64,000 bases of DNA, from assembly GCF_052030685.1 (NCBI RefSeq), contig NZ_JBQAJM010000009.1, forward strand, positions 1 to 64,000, given 5' to 3'. Within the stretch, counting starts at the first letter, position 1. Every line of letters begins with the position of its first letter. Both the position numbers and the translations under genes were made by a program. Shown here piece after piece: positions 9,561 through 18,265 of the stretch. The DNA is from Caedibacter sp052030685. GTDB lineage: Bacteria > Pseudomonadota > Gammaproteobacteria > Francisellales > Francisellaceae. The notes under the pieces are model-generated. The model was not told where the DNA came from, did not search any database, and saw nothing but the letters and a program-made list of their open reading frames with translations.

Positions 9561-9858
9561 ATGACTGCCCTATATTAAAATACTCAAGAAGATGCTGCTC
9601 CCTATTAGTAATATCAAATACATTGTTTGATATTAGTTGCGTACAAAGATCATGTTTATCTACCATATCTACTGAGAAATACTCATAATAAACACGAACA
9701 TTTACATCTTTTATTTTCTCGTAGGCTTCTTGAAGCTTCTGGTAAATTTCAGGAAATTTTTCAGGAGAATACTGCTTAATAAGTGTTTGATAGGAAGACT
9801 TAATCTGCTCATCTGTATCCTCTGGTGTCACATTTAAAATTAAATAAGGGTTCATCAT
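9550..9858 (-). CDS. J-domain-like protein with degenerate HPD motif
   Basis: A 102-residue protein. Residues 3-62 align with a J-domain: NPYLILNVTPEDTDEQIKSS gives helix I and the start of helix II, and LQEAYEKIKD corresponds to helix III. The HPD tripeptide that stimulates Hsp70 ATPase is replaced by SPE in the segment KQYSPEKFPE. The remaining ~40 residues resemble no motif I know. AAGGA lies 4 bases before the first ATG and 7 before the second (9855), so the true start may be one codon later. Position next to GrpE- and Hsp70-like genes supports a co-chaperone role, by an unusual contact. Confidence 0.75.
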   Translation of the reverse strand: MMNPYLILNVTPEDTDEQIKSSYQTLIKQYSPEKFPEIYQKLQEAYEKIKDVNVRVYYEYFSVDMVDKHDLCTQLISNNVFDITNREQHLLEYFNIGQSYGD

Positions 9859-9870
9859 GTATTCCTTCGA

Positions 9871-12135
9871 TTAATAATCCAGTTCCGGTAAAAAATTCTC
9901 TAGTTTCTTTGCATAACGCATCAATAATTTCGTTATGCGACTACTTAATGCATGATCTTCAGGTAAATCCTGAAGATGTGCATTTAAAGTATCTCCCGTG
10001 GTTAAATAGGAAAATGGGTCTTTATTTTTATCATTACTTTCGAGCGCAGAATAATAACATTGCGCTGCTATAAAGAGTTTGCTGCGCCCTGATAATAATT
10101 TATTTTTGTTGCTTTTGGTCAGATAAGACAACAAATGCATATCCTCTAACACAAAGCATAATTCAAGGCGAGTATCATCACTCATTTTATCACTGTTGAC
10201 TAAGTTAACAAATGCAGGAAACAACAGTTTTTGGTATTTAAGAAGATCTAAAATACCACCCAACCTATGAAGTGTTTGGCGGACTGCTTGTGGCATAGTA
10301 GATAAATACTCAGCATGCTTTTGCTTTGCCATCGCTGAGAGCTCTTTCGGATAATCATTAAAACTACTATAACCAAGTAAAGCTGCCAATATGACAAAGC
10401 AATAAAAATGATCAGCTGTTTCAAAGTAATCCTGCCATTTTGAGTCAACGTTTGTTTTTGTCTTATTTTTCCCTAGACTAAATTTCAATAGCGAGTAATT
10501 TGAAGTTCTGCTTTCTTGATTGAGCAAGCAAGACGCAGCCTGCTTAAGGATATTGAAAAAATCCTGATCATTCTCATCAAGGTAGTGGTAAATGACTGAA
10601 ATGTGCTCATCGATATCCTCCGGTGTTAGACGTGCTAGCTTGAGTTGCTCAACAAGGCTAAATAACATACACTTAAGCACACTAGATTTGATCTTCATTA
10701 TAGGGTATTTGAACTTTTGAGAAACGAGGTTAAGTGCCTGTACGTTTTTATTCTGAAAATGTAAACTCTGCAAGTGATTTTCCAGCATCGTGAGGTCATC
10801 TGGGTGTTTATTATGGGCTTTAGCGATCATTAATTGAACTTTTTTGTCAGTATAGCCTTTCGCATCAATTTGACTGCTTACCCATTGTGACCGCGCCATC
10901 AGGTTATACTCATCACATAATAATGCATCTTCGTAGTATTCATCTTTTTCCTCTTGATCCAAGAAGTCTTTAAACTCTTCAGAAAGATAATAATAAATTA
11001 AGCTTGCATGGCGTTTAGCAGTTTGGGTATCTTTTTGAGCAAGCTCACTTGCCAAATCTTCATACATTTCTAAACAATCATAAACATCGTCAAAATCACG
11101 TGACTTCTTTGCTACCTTTAAGCTCTCAAGCGCTTGATTTTTTGACGTATCAAGTTCATTTAACTCACCATACTTAACACAATACATGTTGAACTTACTT
11201 TGTTGATTGCAATTAAAAGTTTTCAATAACATTTGATGAAGCTGTTCTTTTGAAAATGAGTCTATATTGTTTTGCAAATAGCGCTGCAGGTGGCTATTAG
11301 TGCTTAAATCACTATCAATAAGCTGTGTTAAAGCTTTTGTTGCTTCTGAGGTTAAGTTATTAAGTTTACAATAAAGCGATACGCCCGTTTTGCTTAAACA
11401 AGACAGATATTCAATATGCATGAACTTTGGCAATAGACCAATATACAAAACCATCGCAAGTTCTTTAAAAGGGCTGCCCTCCTTGACTCTTTCAAAACAA
11501 TGAATATTTGCAAGCGTATAATCCTGAATCCCTTTAACAACCAAACGTAAATCACGGTACACCCCGAGAGCCGATATGTTGCTTTGTGGCACATTTTCAT
11601 TTATTTTCTGGTGCAATGCATGCTTGAGTTGGTTTTCTGCAATCATGGTTTCACGGAAGAGGTAGGTCTCACCGTCCTTTTTCTTACTAAGCCGCTTTTG
11701 CAAAAAAACATAGGGTATTAGAGTACTTATGGCATCAAAATCCTGTTTTTTATGCACAGAAAACTGCATGTGGTGCTCACGATAATACGCTATTGCTTCA
11801 TCAATAAGCTGACACTTTGCCAGTAGCGTTAATGTTATAGCAGGAGATATTCCATCCTCACTATACTTGGCACGTTTTTTGTAAGCAGCATAGGCTTTAT
11901 CAAACTCATTTGCTTCAAGTTGTTGACAAATCAGTCCATCATACCCTTTTATCAATGTGTCAACGAATACATCACGATCTGGAGAACTACGTTCTAAATT
12001 AGAAATCAATGCCACTGCGGCACTATAGCAGCCCGACTCAATTAAGGTTTTTGCCTTATTTAACTTTTGTTTTGGCGTCATAGACTGCTCTTTAATTACT
12101 TCAGCCTTGCGTTGTCTCTTTGTTTTTTTTGCCAT
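9871..12135 (-). CDS. large helical (TPR-like) protein of unknown function
   Basis: A 754-residue soluble protein that I do not recognise as a named family. It opens with a very basic stretch (residues 3-12, six Lys or Arg), then shows repeating amphipathic helix pairs of TPR character (about 22-130 and 345-480). It has no signal peptide and no membrane segment. It is rich in Lys, Leu, Ser, Glu and Asp. AAGGA sits 9 bases before the ATG. It lies 12 bp before the J-like gene and 74 bp after the ABC permease gene, so it is probably cotranscribed. A scaffold or client-binding role for the Hsp70 machine is an inference from position only. Confidence 0.7.
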   Translation of the reverse strand: MAKKTKRQRKAEVIKEQSMTPKQKLNKAKTLIESGCYSAAVALISNLERSSPDRDVFVDTLIKGYDGLICQQLEANEFDKAYAAYKKRAKYSEDGISPAITLTLLAKCQLIDEAIAYYREHHMQFSVHKKQDFDAISTLIPYVFLQKRLSKKKDGETYLFRETMIAENQLKHALHQKINENVPQSNISALGVYRDLRLVVKGIQDYTLANIHCFERVKEGSPFKELAMVLYIGLLPKFMHIEYLSCLSKTGVSLYCKLNNLTSEATKALTQLIDSDLSTNSHLQRYLQNNIDSFSKEQLHQMLLKTFNCNQQSKFNMYCVKYGELNELDTSKNQALESLKVAKKSRDFDDVYDCLEMYEDLASELAQKDTQTAKRHASLIYYYLSEEFKDFLDQEEKDEYYEDALLCDEYNLMARSQWVSSQIDAKGYTDKKVQLMIAKAHNKHPDDLTMLENHLQSLHFQNKNVQALNLVSQKFKYPIMKIKSSVLKCMLFSLVEQLKLARLTPEDIDEHISVIYHYLDENDQDFFNILKQAASCLLNQESRTSNYSLLKFSLGKNKTKTNVDSKWQDYFETADHFYCFVILAALLGYSSFNDYPKELSAMAKQKHAEYLSTMPQAVRQTLHRLGGILDLLKYQKLLFPAFVNLVNSDKMSDDTRLELCFVLEDMHLLSYLTKSNKNKLLSGRSKLFIAAQCYYSALESNDKNKDPFSYLTTGDTLNAHLQDLPEDHALSSRITKLLMRYAKKLENFLPELDY

Positions 12136-12209
12136 AGATTTGATTCCTTAGAAAATTTTAAATCTCGTGCATCACGGTTTTTTAAAAGTTTACATTTATG
12201 CTTCTATAT

Positions 12210-14012
12210 TTACATATTCATGCTAAAGCGCTTCTCAGCATAGTTATATAATCTACGCCAAAAGAGCTTATTGGTCAGAACCACCAAAATACACATCACA
12301 ACCACACCTAACGCAATATTGGCAGTGTGGTCTCCTGGTGCATTATACTGCTCAGAAATATAAGCACCAATACCTGAGGCCATAATCACTGAGTCTTTAC
12401 CCCAGTTGATATACTCACAAACAATACTCGCGTTCCAAGCACCACCTGAGGCAGTAATCGCGCCTGTGACATAAAATGGCATCACAGCAGGAAATAAAAA
12501 CTTAAACCATTTAACCATACCTTTTAACTGCATATTTTTAGCTGCCATTTTTAACTCATAAGGGATGGCTGAGGCACCGGCAATCACGTTAAATAAGATA
12601 TACCATTGCGTACCTAATGCCATAAGCAAGACACACCAGATATTAAAATTCAAATTAAACGCAATAACAACTGTTCCAAATAACCCATATAGCACATTCA
12701 CAGGGAAGGCGGCAAAAATCTGCGCATAAGGCTGTACTTTCTCAGCAACCTTTGGCCTTAAGCCAATCCAAATACCGATTGGCACCCAAATAATGGAAGC
12801 TAATATAATAAGTACGAAAACTCTCAATGCGGTTAATGCACCATAACCAAAGACTTTGGCAGTCTCAGCAAAGGTGATTGGATCTTGCTTGTTACCATAG
12901 ATAAACTGCCAAGATAGATACAAAAACAAAGCAACACTTAATGCCACACACAGCTGCCAAATGGCCGCTTGTAATCGCGAGTTTTCACGCTCATTCTTTT
13001 GATGATTGACTTGATTATAGTTTTTACTTAAGTCTTTTTTAAGATAGGAAATATTAACCAGACGATTAGCTTGTACTGCCATAAAATGACTAAAACTTTG
13101 CAGGATTGTTGAGCGTTGTAATAACGTTAAAAACCATGAATTGGACCCTGTTTCTTGCTGCATATCACTAACGACAAACTTCTCAGACCATTTAACAATC
13201 GGACGAAAGATCAGTTGATCATAAAGCACAATCACAATCAGCATGACAACAATAGCGGCTATCACTGCCGTGAAATTCCTTTCATTATTTGCCTGATCGA
13301 TAAAAGTACCGATTCCTGGTAAGTTAATTGCAGCTGACGTTGTCGCTGAGAAATTAACGACAATACTTTCCGATGCCACAATCATAAACCAACTCGCTGA
13401 CATCGACATCATCGTATTCCAGATAAGTCCAGGCATTGAAAAAGGCACTTCAAGCTTCCAAAAACGCTGCCAGCCTGATAATTGATACATATCAGCCGCT
13501 TCACGCAACTCTTTAGGAATGGTTTTAAGTGATTGATAAAAGCTTAACATCATATTCCAAGCTTGAGCGGTAAAAAGTCCAAAGATTACTGCCAATTGCG
13601 CCCCCCATAACGAATACGGAAAAATAGCTAAAAATCCAGTGATGGTAATGGCTAAAAAGCCCAAAATAGGAATTGATTGAAAAATATCAATAATTGGAAT
13701 AATCACGCTCTCAGCACGCTTGCTTTTAGCCGCCCATGCACCGATAACAAAGCTAAAAATAAATGAGCAAAACAATGCGATAAACATGCGCACCGTAGTG
13801 TCAGCTGCGTATCTTGGCAGATTCCACAGATCCATGGAGATATGCTCATATTGTGTCACGCTAGTAAGATTGCGGTAATCAACATTTCCACCTAGCGAGC
13901 TACATACCCAAGCAACAACAAACACCATTGAAAGTACAAAAAATAAAGAGAAAATATCCCACTTACTTGGCAAAAGCCGTGTGGCAGGAATGTTGTAGAA
14001 TGATTTTTTCAT
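12210..14012 (-). CDS. two-module ABC transporter permease, NitT/TauT (BPD_transp_1) type
   Basis: A 600-residue inner-membrane protein with two BPD_transp_1 permease modules in one chain. The first is about residues 60-270 and the second about 370-595. Each carries an EAA-type cytoplasmic loop: KTIPKELREAADMYQLSG in the first and SAIPYELKMAAKNMQLKG in the second. The ~80-residue linker is polar. This fused form typically pairs with an ATPase bearing a C-terminal AAA-associated domain; that partner is at 5439-6782. Substrate is unknown and no periplasmic binding protein is nearby. It begins 74 bp after ampD on the same strand. Confidence 0.88.
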   Translation of the reverse strand: MKKSFYNIPATRLLPSKWDIFSLFFVLSMVFVVAWVCSSLGGNVDYRNLTSVTQYEHISMDLWNLPRYAADTTVRMFIALFCSFIFSFVIGAWAAKSKRAESVIIPIIDIFQSIPILGFLAITITGFLAIFPYSLWGAQLAVIFGLFTAQAWNMMLSFYQSLKTIPKELREAADMYQLSGWQRFWKLEVPFSMPGLIWNTMMSMSASWFMIVASESIVVNFSATTSAAINLPGIGTFIDQANNERNFTAVIAAIVVMLIVIVLYDQLIFRPIVKWSEKFVVSDMQQETGSNSWFLTLLQRSTILQSFSHFMAVQANRLVNISYLKKDLSKNYNQVNHQKNERENSRLQAAIWQLCVALSVALFLYLSWQFIYGNKQDPITFAETAKVFGYGALTALRVFVLIILASIIWVPIGIWIGLRPKVAEKVQPYAQIFAAFPVNVLYGLFGTVVIAFNLNFNIWCVLLMALGTQWYILFNVIAGASAIPYELKMAAKNMQLKGMVKWFKFLFPAVMPFYVTGAITASGGAWNASIVCEYINWGKDSVIMASGIGAYISEQYNAPGDHTANIALGVVVMCILVVLTNKLFWRRLYNYAEKRFSMNM

Positions 14013-14086
14013 TGTTATTAGGTCTTAGCCTTCCATCATGGGATGAGATTCTACCTGAAGCGCTTTACAAAGGAAACAATCAGCCA

Positions 14087-14629
14087 TTAGATATATTCCC
14101 GAAAATGCACCCAATCAAACCCACTACCTGGATCTGTTTTGCGCGTTGGCGCAATATCACTATGACCAACAATATTACCTTTAATTGCAGGGTATCTTTT
14201 AATAATTGCTTTTGTAAGCTCAATTAAGCTTATGTATTGCCCTTTAGTAAAAACTGTCTTATCAGTACCTTGCAGCTCAATACCGATCGAGAAGTCATTG
14301 CAATTACTTTTACCTTTATAAGTACTCGCTCCGGCATGCCACGCGCGATCTTCAGTTGCCACGAACTGGATAATCTCACCGTACCTTGTGATATAAAAAT
14401 GACTTGAGACTTTAAGGTTTCTAAGATCTTTAAAGCTTGGATCTAAGTTGCAATCCAAATCATTTAAAAAAAGTGATTCAACATAATGGTTATCATATTG
14501 CCCTTCTGGTAATGAAATACAGTGAATCACCAATAAATCAATGTCCATATCATCTGGGCGTGCATTATAATTGGGGGACTTTATCATCTTGGCTTTATTT
14601 AGCCAGCCACTGGTATCTAATTGCAACAT
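14087..14629 (-). CDS. ampD: 1,6-anhydro-N-acetylmuramyl-L-alanine amidase
   Basis: Cytosolic zinc amidase of peptidoglycan recycling, which releases the peptide from anhydro-muropeptides. At 180 residues it has the AmpD length. Zinc ligands and catalytic residues are all visible: H36 (VIHC), E118 (IGIELQG), H156 (GHSDIAP), K164 and D166 (RKTDPG). They sit two residues after the E. coli AmpD positions as I remember them. AAGGTAA precedes the ATG. It lies between sbcB and the ABC permease on the same strand. No AmpR/AmpC-type genes are near, so the role is recycling. Confidence 0.95.
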   Translation of the reverse strand: MLQLDTSGWLNKAKMIKSPNYNARPDDMDIDLLVIHCISLPEGQYDNHYVESLFLNDLDCNLDPSFKDLRNLKVSSHFYITRYGEIIQFVATEDRAWHAGASTYKGKSNCNDFSIGIELQGTDKTVFTKGQYISLIELTKAIIKRYPAIKGNIVGHSDIAPTRKTDPGSGFDWVHFREYI

Positions 14630-14665
14630 TGTTATTACCTTATCAAAGTGGGTATCTACATGTAT

Positions 14666-14689
14666 AGGGCGTATGCAATACGCCCCTAC
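14666..14689. repeat. palindromic repeat between ampD and sbcB
   Basis: A 24-bp near-palindrome starting AGGGCGTATGC and ending ACGCCCCTAC. An identical copy is at 57773-57796 beside bioD. The outer CCCTAC end is shared with the 44-bp array at 57806-57968, so these appear to be one family of short dispersed palindromes. In RNA it would fold into a hairpin in the sbcB-ampD intergenic region. Confidence 0.7.
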
Positions 14690-14700
14690 ATTATTGTTTT

Positions 14701-16119
14701 TTATAATGACAAATATGCCTCTAACTCATCAAGTAAGTATAATTGCTCTTCAGTAAGCTCACTTTCACGCAGTTTTTGAATACGTTCATAAACTTCAGGG
14801 ATTGAGACTTTGCGCCCGCCTTTAAAGTCAACCGGCATATTTTCAGTTTCAAAGCTGGCAATTTTCTCCAAATACGCCTGAAACTCACCCTGCATCTCAG
14901 TTGTCAATATATCTGGTTCCATTCTACCGATAACACGCAATGCACGCTCATACAGACCACGATTCATCTCACGCATTAACTTAACTTTGTCAACAACGCC
15001 TTTTTGGTGAAAATGCTCACACAATGCCTGCTCAGCATAATTCATAAATCCTGCCGTATAAAGTGAGGCATCAACATCAATGTTTTCAACCTCTGGATAT
15101 TTAAAGTCCAACGCTGATTCTTTAATGTCTATAAATAAGCTTGGGTTTTGCATTAAGAACGCTTTATTGCGTTTAATCAATGCGATACGCTCTGCTGATA
15201 AATGCGCTAAAAAGCGCTTTTTCGCAGGTAACACTATCGGCAAATCGCCCCATTTTTTATTCACCGTTAAGAAATGCTCTGATAAATTATCAATACTCAC
15301 TTCCGTTAGTTCAGCATAATCAAGACGTAAAAAGCACCATTGGTTCTTATAATGCCAATGCTGCCCTAAATTAAGCACTGGTAACATAAATCGCTCATTG
15401 TAGCCAAAGCGCCCTGAAATCATTAAAGCTTGCTGATAATCCTCACCATTAATCTGTAGACCAATATCCAATTGCGACAAAACCTTTTGATCTTCAGTTT
15501 TATTAAAGCGTGCAGTTAAATAATCCCACATCTTAGGTTGATGTGACTTTAATTTACGCGCTAAGGCTAAAGTCACAAGCACATCGGTTAATGCATCGTG
15601 CGCGCGCCCTTCACTATGAAGACCATTTTGCGCATTGATATCTTCCAACTTCAATGACACCTTATTCTCATCATTAATAGGCCAACTAAGTACGTCATTG
15701 GCAAATAAATAAAAGGAAGCAACCATTGGATATAAATCCATGCGTGAGCAATTATTTTTATACTGATGATCATACGCTGGAAACAAGTTCTTAAAAAAAG
15801 CAAAGCGCAAAAACTCATCATCAAAACTTAACGTATTATAGCCTAAGCTCACTGTTTCAGGCGTGTTGAACAAGGCATAAATTTTTTTAATCGCTTCATA
15901 TTCAAACAACCCCGTATTGGCTTGTTCAATCGAGATATGATGGGTAATTGATGCCTCAGGGTTTGGGATCGTATCGGGGTTTAATTTGATTAAAAACTCA
16001 TAACGCTCAATTTCATTTAGCGCCTCATCTGTGCGCACTGCTGCAAATTGAATGATTTGATCAAAACATTTATTAATGCCTGTTGTTTCCAAATCATAAA
16101 AAAGAAAAGTTTTTGCCAT
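14701..16119 (-). CDS. sbcB: exodeoxyribonuclease I
   Basis: 3'-to-5' single-strand DNA exonuclease used in mismatch repair and recombination. The DEDD exonuclease core begins at FYDLETTG (D9, E11). Further conserved blocks are SITHHIS (about 57-63), GYNTLSFDDEFLR (about 97-109) and EGRAHDALTDV (about 174-184). The C-terminal SH3-like and helical domains of ExoI make up residues 200-472, and the length matches the family. It is on the same strand as ampD but separated by 71 bp containing a palindromic repeat. Confidence 0.95.
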   Translation of the reverse strand: MAKTFLFYDLETTGINKCFDQIIQFAAVRTDEALNEIERYEFLIKLNPDTIPNPEASITHHISIEQANTGLFEYEAIKKIYALFNTPETVSLGYNTLSFDDEFLRFAFFKNLFPAYDHQYKNNCSRMDLYPMVASFYLFANDVLSWPINDENKVSLKLEDINAQNGLHSEGRAHDALTDVLVTLALARKLKSHQPKMWDYLTARFNKTEDQKVLSQLDIGLQINGEDYQQALMISGRFGYNERFMLPVLNLGQHWHYKNQWCFLRLDYAELTEVSIDNLSEHFLTVNKKWGDLPIVLPAKKRFLAHLSAERIALIKRNKAFLMQNPSLFIDIKESALDFKYPEVENIDVDASLYTAGFMNYAEQALCEHFHQKGVVDKVKLMREMNRGLYERALRVIGRMEPDILTTEMQGEFQAYLEKIASFETENMPVDFKGGRKVSIPEVYERIQKLRESELTEEQLYLLDELEAYLSL

Positions 16120-16176
16120 GAGTTTTTTTATTCCTTACTATCAATTGATACAGTGTAATCACTTTGCCGTTGGATG

Positions 16177-17367
16177 TCAGTGCTCATTCAAAATAAAATC
16201 AATCAAAGGTTCATCCATTTGCTGATAAATGGTTTTTCTTAAGCTATTTAACGCCTGATTGCGATCATCTTGAAGTGACAAAAAACAATGCATATTTTGA
16301 TAAAAATCATTTAGCCTTTCTTGTGATAAATCACAACTTAAAACGTATTTTTGTTCTTGAGTAATGCTAACATATTGATGCTTTACTAATGTGACAAGAA
16401 GCGAATCCAACACTTTCAAGTCAGCATGCGGCAAATGTTTAGCGCACATCTCTTTATCAACCGCACATTTGCTTTTTTGTTTGATATACAAAAGACGCAA
16501 CACATCAATCGCTAAGCTAAATTGTGGTGTTTTTTGCGTCACGCGTAACGCCGGTGGCACACTTAACATCCGCACGACGATAGCACCTAATAAAAACAGC
16601 TGCCATGAAATTGCAATCCACAAAATAAACAATGGAATAATCGCTAATGTACCATAAAGCATTTCATAGGTTGGTAAGTTTAGCGCATACCATGCAAACA
16701 CTTTTTTTGCTAAATCAAACACGATTGCCATCATTAAGCCACCCAATAGCGCATGCTTGAATTTGACACGTGTATATGGCACGACTTGGTAAATAAACGT
16801 AAAAGCAATAAGGTTAAAAATAAAAGGTAAAATCTGTAAGAAGCTTATCAATTGACTAAAACCCTCATTCAACCAATGCCATGATAATAAATAAGAGCTC
16901 AAGCCTAAGCTTGCCCCAACGAGCAAAGGTCCCAAGCTTAATACCGCCCAATATAATAAAAAAGCCTGTGATAAGGGTCGCTCTTTTTTGACCTGCCAGA
17001 TATCATTGAGCACTTTCTCAAGCGCGCGCATCATCATAATGCTAATGAAAAAAAGTACAACAACCGCCGTAATCGGTAATCCTGCACGATTCTTCATAAA
17101 GAGCTTTAAATACTCATTTACAGCTTCGCCTGAACTTGGCAGCATATTGTGCAAAATAAACTGTTGAAACTCACCTTGGATACTTTTAAATGCAGGCAAC
17201 ATGCTTAAGATTGAGATTGACACCATAAGAAGTGGCACTAAAGCAAAAAGACTAGTCAACGCTAAGCTTGATGCTTTCGTTAAACAGTTTTGTTGCAAAT
17301 ATTCCCTAAACACCGATACCCAGAAACGGCTAAATCGCTTACTATAGTTTTGTGTTAACTTAGTCAT
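16177..17367 (-). CDS. YihY/BrkB family inner-membrane protein
   Basis: Membrane protein of the YihY/UPF0761 family, once called RNase BN; exact function unknown. About six to seven hydrophobic segments lie between residues 25 and 275. The family signature SSLALTSLFALVPLL is near the N-terminus, and LYGTLAIIPLFILWIAISWQ near 240. The ~130-residue cytoplasmic C-terminus is longer than a minimal family member. I start at the ATG at 17367, not the upstream codon at 17391, because AAGGA lies 5 bases before it. The start is only 13 bp from the divergent flavoprotein start. Confidence 0.88.
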   Translation of the reverse strand: MTKLTQNYSKRFSRFWVSVFREYLQQNCLTKASSLALTSLFALVPLLMVSISILSMLPAFKSIQGEFQQFILHNMLPSSGEAVNEYLKLFMKNRAGLPITAVVVLFFISIMMMRALEKVLNDIWQVKKERPLSQAFLLYWAVLSLGPLLVGASLGLSSYLLSWHWLNEGFSQLISFLQILPFIFNLIAFTFIYQVVPYTRVKFKHALLGGLMMAIVFDLAKKVFAWYALNLPTYEMLYGTLAIIPLFILWIAISWQLFLLGAIVVRMLSVPPALRVTQKTPQFSLAIDVLRLLYIKQKSKCAVDKEMCAKHLPHADLKVLDSLLVTLVKHQYVSITQEQKYVLSCDLSQERLNDFYQNMHCFLSLQDDRNQALNSLRKTIYQQMDEPLIDFILNEH

Positions 17368-17377
17368 AAGGATCCTT
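17368..17377. promoter_or_regulatory. palindromic ribosome binding site shared by two divergent genes
   Basis: AAGGATCCTT is a perfect 10-bp palindrome filling most of the 13 bases between the two divergent start codons (17367 minus, 17381 plus). It reads AAGGA on both strands, 5 bases from the yihY ATG and 8 from the flavoprotein ATG. Both promoters must lie inside the opposite coding region, so the two transcripts overlap. Confidence 0.75.
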
Positions 17378-17380
17378 TTT

Positions 17381-17965
17381 ATGCAAAACATCTTGATACT
17401 TTATTATAGTCAAGGCGGTTCAACAAAAGCAATGGCAGAGAAAATTGCGCAAGGCGTCGAACTTGGCGGCTTAGAAGCCATCGTTAGAACCGTACCAAAT
17501 ATCTCAGCCAATTGCGAAAAAACCGAAAGTGACATTCCCGATAGTGGTGCCATATATGTTACTAAAGAAGATCTTGTAAACTGCTCAGGTATTATCATGG
17601 GCAGCCCAACCCGCTTTGGTAATATGGCAGCACCGCTTAAATACTTTATCGATACGACCAGTGACTTATGGTTTAAAGGCGCATTAATCAACAAACCAGC
17701 CGCTGTTTTCACCTCCACAGCGAGCTTGCATGGCGGTCAGGAAACCACTCTACTTTCGATGATGCTACCACTTTTACACCATGGCGCGATAATCGTTGGT
17801 ATCCCCTACAGTGAACCCTCGCTACAAAACACACAAACCGGTGGCACGCCTTATGGCTTAAGCCATTACAATGGCATCAATTCTGATCAACCATTGTCGC
17901 AAGATGAGATTATCTTAGCAAAAGCCTTAGGTAAACGAGTCGCTGAAATCGCCAAACAAAAATGA
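17381..17965 (+). CDS. flavodoxin-like NAD(P)H:quinone oxidoreductase (WrbA family)
   Basis: FMN-binding, flavodoxin-fold protein of the WrbA type, expected to reduce quinones by two electrons. The phosphate-binding loop YYSQGGSTKAMAEKIAQG lies at about 8-25. The isoalloxazine contacts GSPTRFGNMAAPLKYFID (about 73-90) and TASLHGGQETT (about 111-121) are typical of the family. Length (194 residues) is normal. It is divergent from yihY with a shared palindromic ribosome site. feoA follows after 78 bp but has its own strong promoter. Confidence 0.9.
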   Translation: MQNILILYYSQGGSTKAMAEKIAQGVELGGLEAIVRTVPNISANCEKTESDIPDSGAIYVTKEDLVNCSGIIMGSPTRFGNMAAPLKYFIDTTSDLWFKGALINKPAAVFTSTASLHGGQETTLLSMMLPLLHHGAIIVGIPYSEPSLQNTQTGGTPYGLSHYNGINSDQPLSQDEIILAKALGKRVAEIAKQK

Positions 17966-17983
17966 TAACTCTTCTCAATTACA

Positions 17984-18012
17984 TTGACTTAAAGAAAACG
18001 CCTGTTTATAAT
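17984..18012 (+). promoter_or_regulatory. sigma70-type promoter of feoAB
   Basis: TTGACT (17984-17989), 17-bp spacer, TATAAT (18007-18012): nearly consensus. The -10 box is framed by GCCTG (18000-18004) and CAGGC (18013-18017), an inverted repeat that could be an operator. I could not make a convincing Fur box here. The start of transcription would be near 18019, about 25 bases before the feoA ATG. Confidence 0.7.
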
Positions 18013-18043
18013 CAGGCATCCGTTGATTGATATACCTACTCTT

Positions 18044-18265
18044 ATGAATATCAAAACAAAACAAACTTATAAAATCCTTGGGTTTAACGATAATTGTCCA
18101 CGCAATTACATGCAGAAGCTTTTGTCATTAGGCTTTATTCCTGGTGAGACTTTTTATATCGCTAAGAAAGCACTGTTTGGTAACCCTTATCACATTTCGA
18201 TTAAAAACTTCTCTGTGTCATTACGTAAATCAGAAATCCTTTACATGCAGGTACAAGCCTTATGA
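18044..18265 (+). CDS. feoA: ferrous iron transport protein A
   Basis: Small cytosolic SH3-like partner of FeoB needed for Fe(II) uptake. 73 residues. The FeoA core YMQKLLSLGFIPGETF is clear and the C-terminus SVSLRKSEILYMQV fits the family. I chose the ATG at 18044 over an upstream TTG at 18023, because it aligns with the E. coli FeoA N-terminus and the region before it is only leader. It overlaps feoB by 4 bp (ATGA). Confidence 0.93.
   Translation: MNIKTKQTYKILGFNDNCPRNYMQKLLSLGFIPGETFYIAKKALFGNPYHISIKNFSVSLRKSEILYMQVQAL

Noticed and set aside
17966..18043. Fur box upstream of feoA
   Set aside because: AATGATAA and a GCCTG/CAGGC dyad are present but do not make an acceptable 19-bp Fur site.
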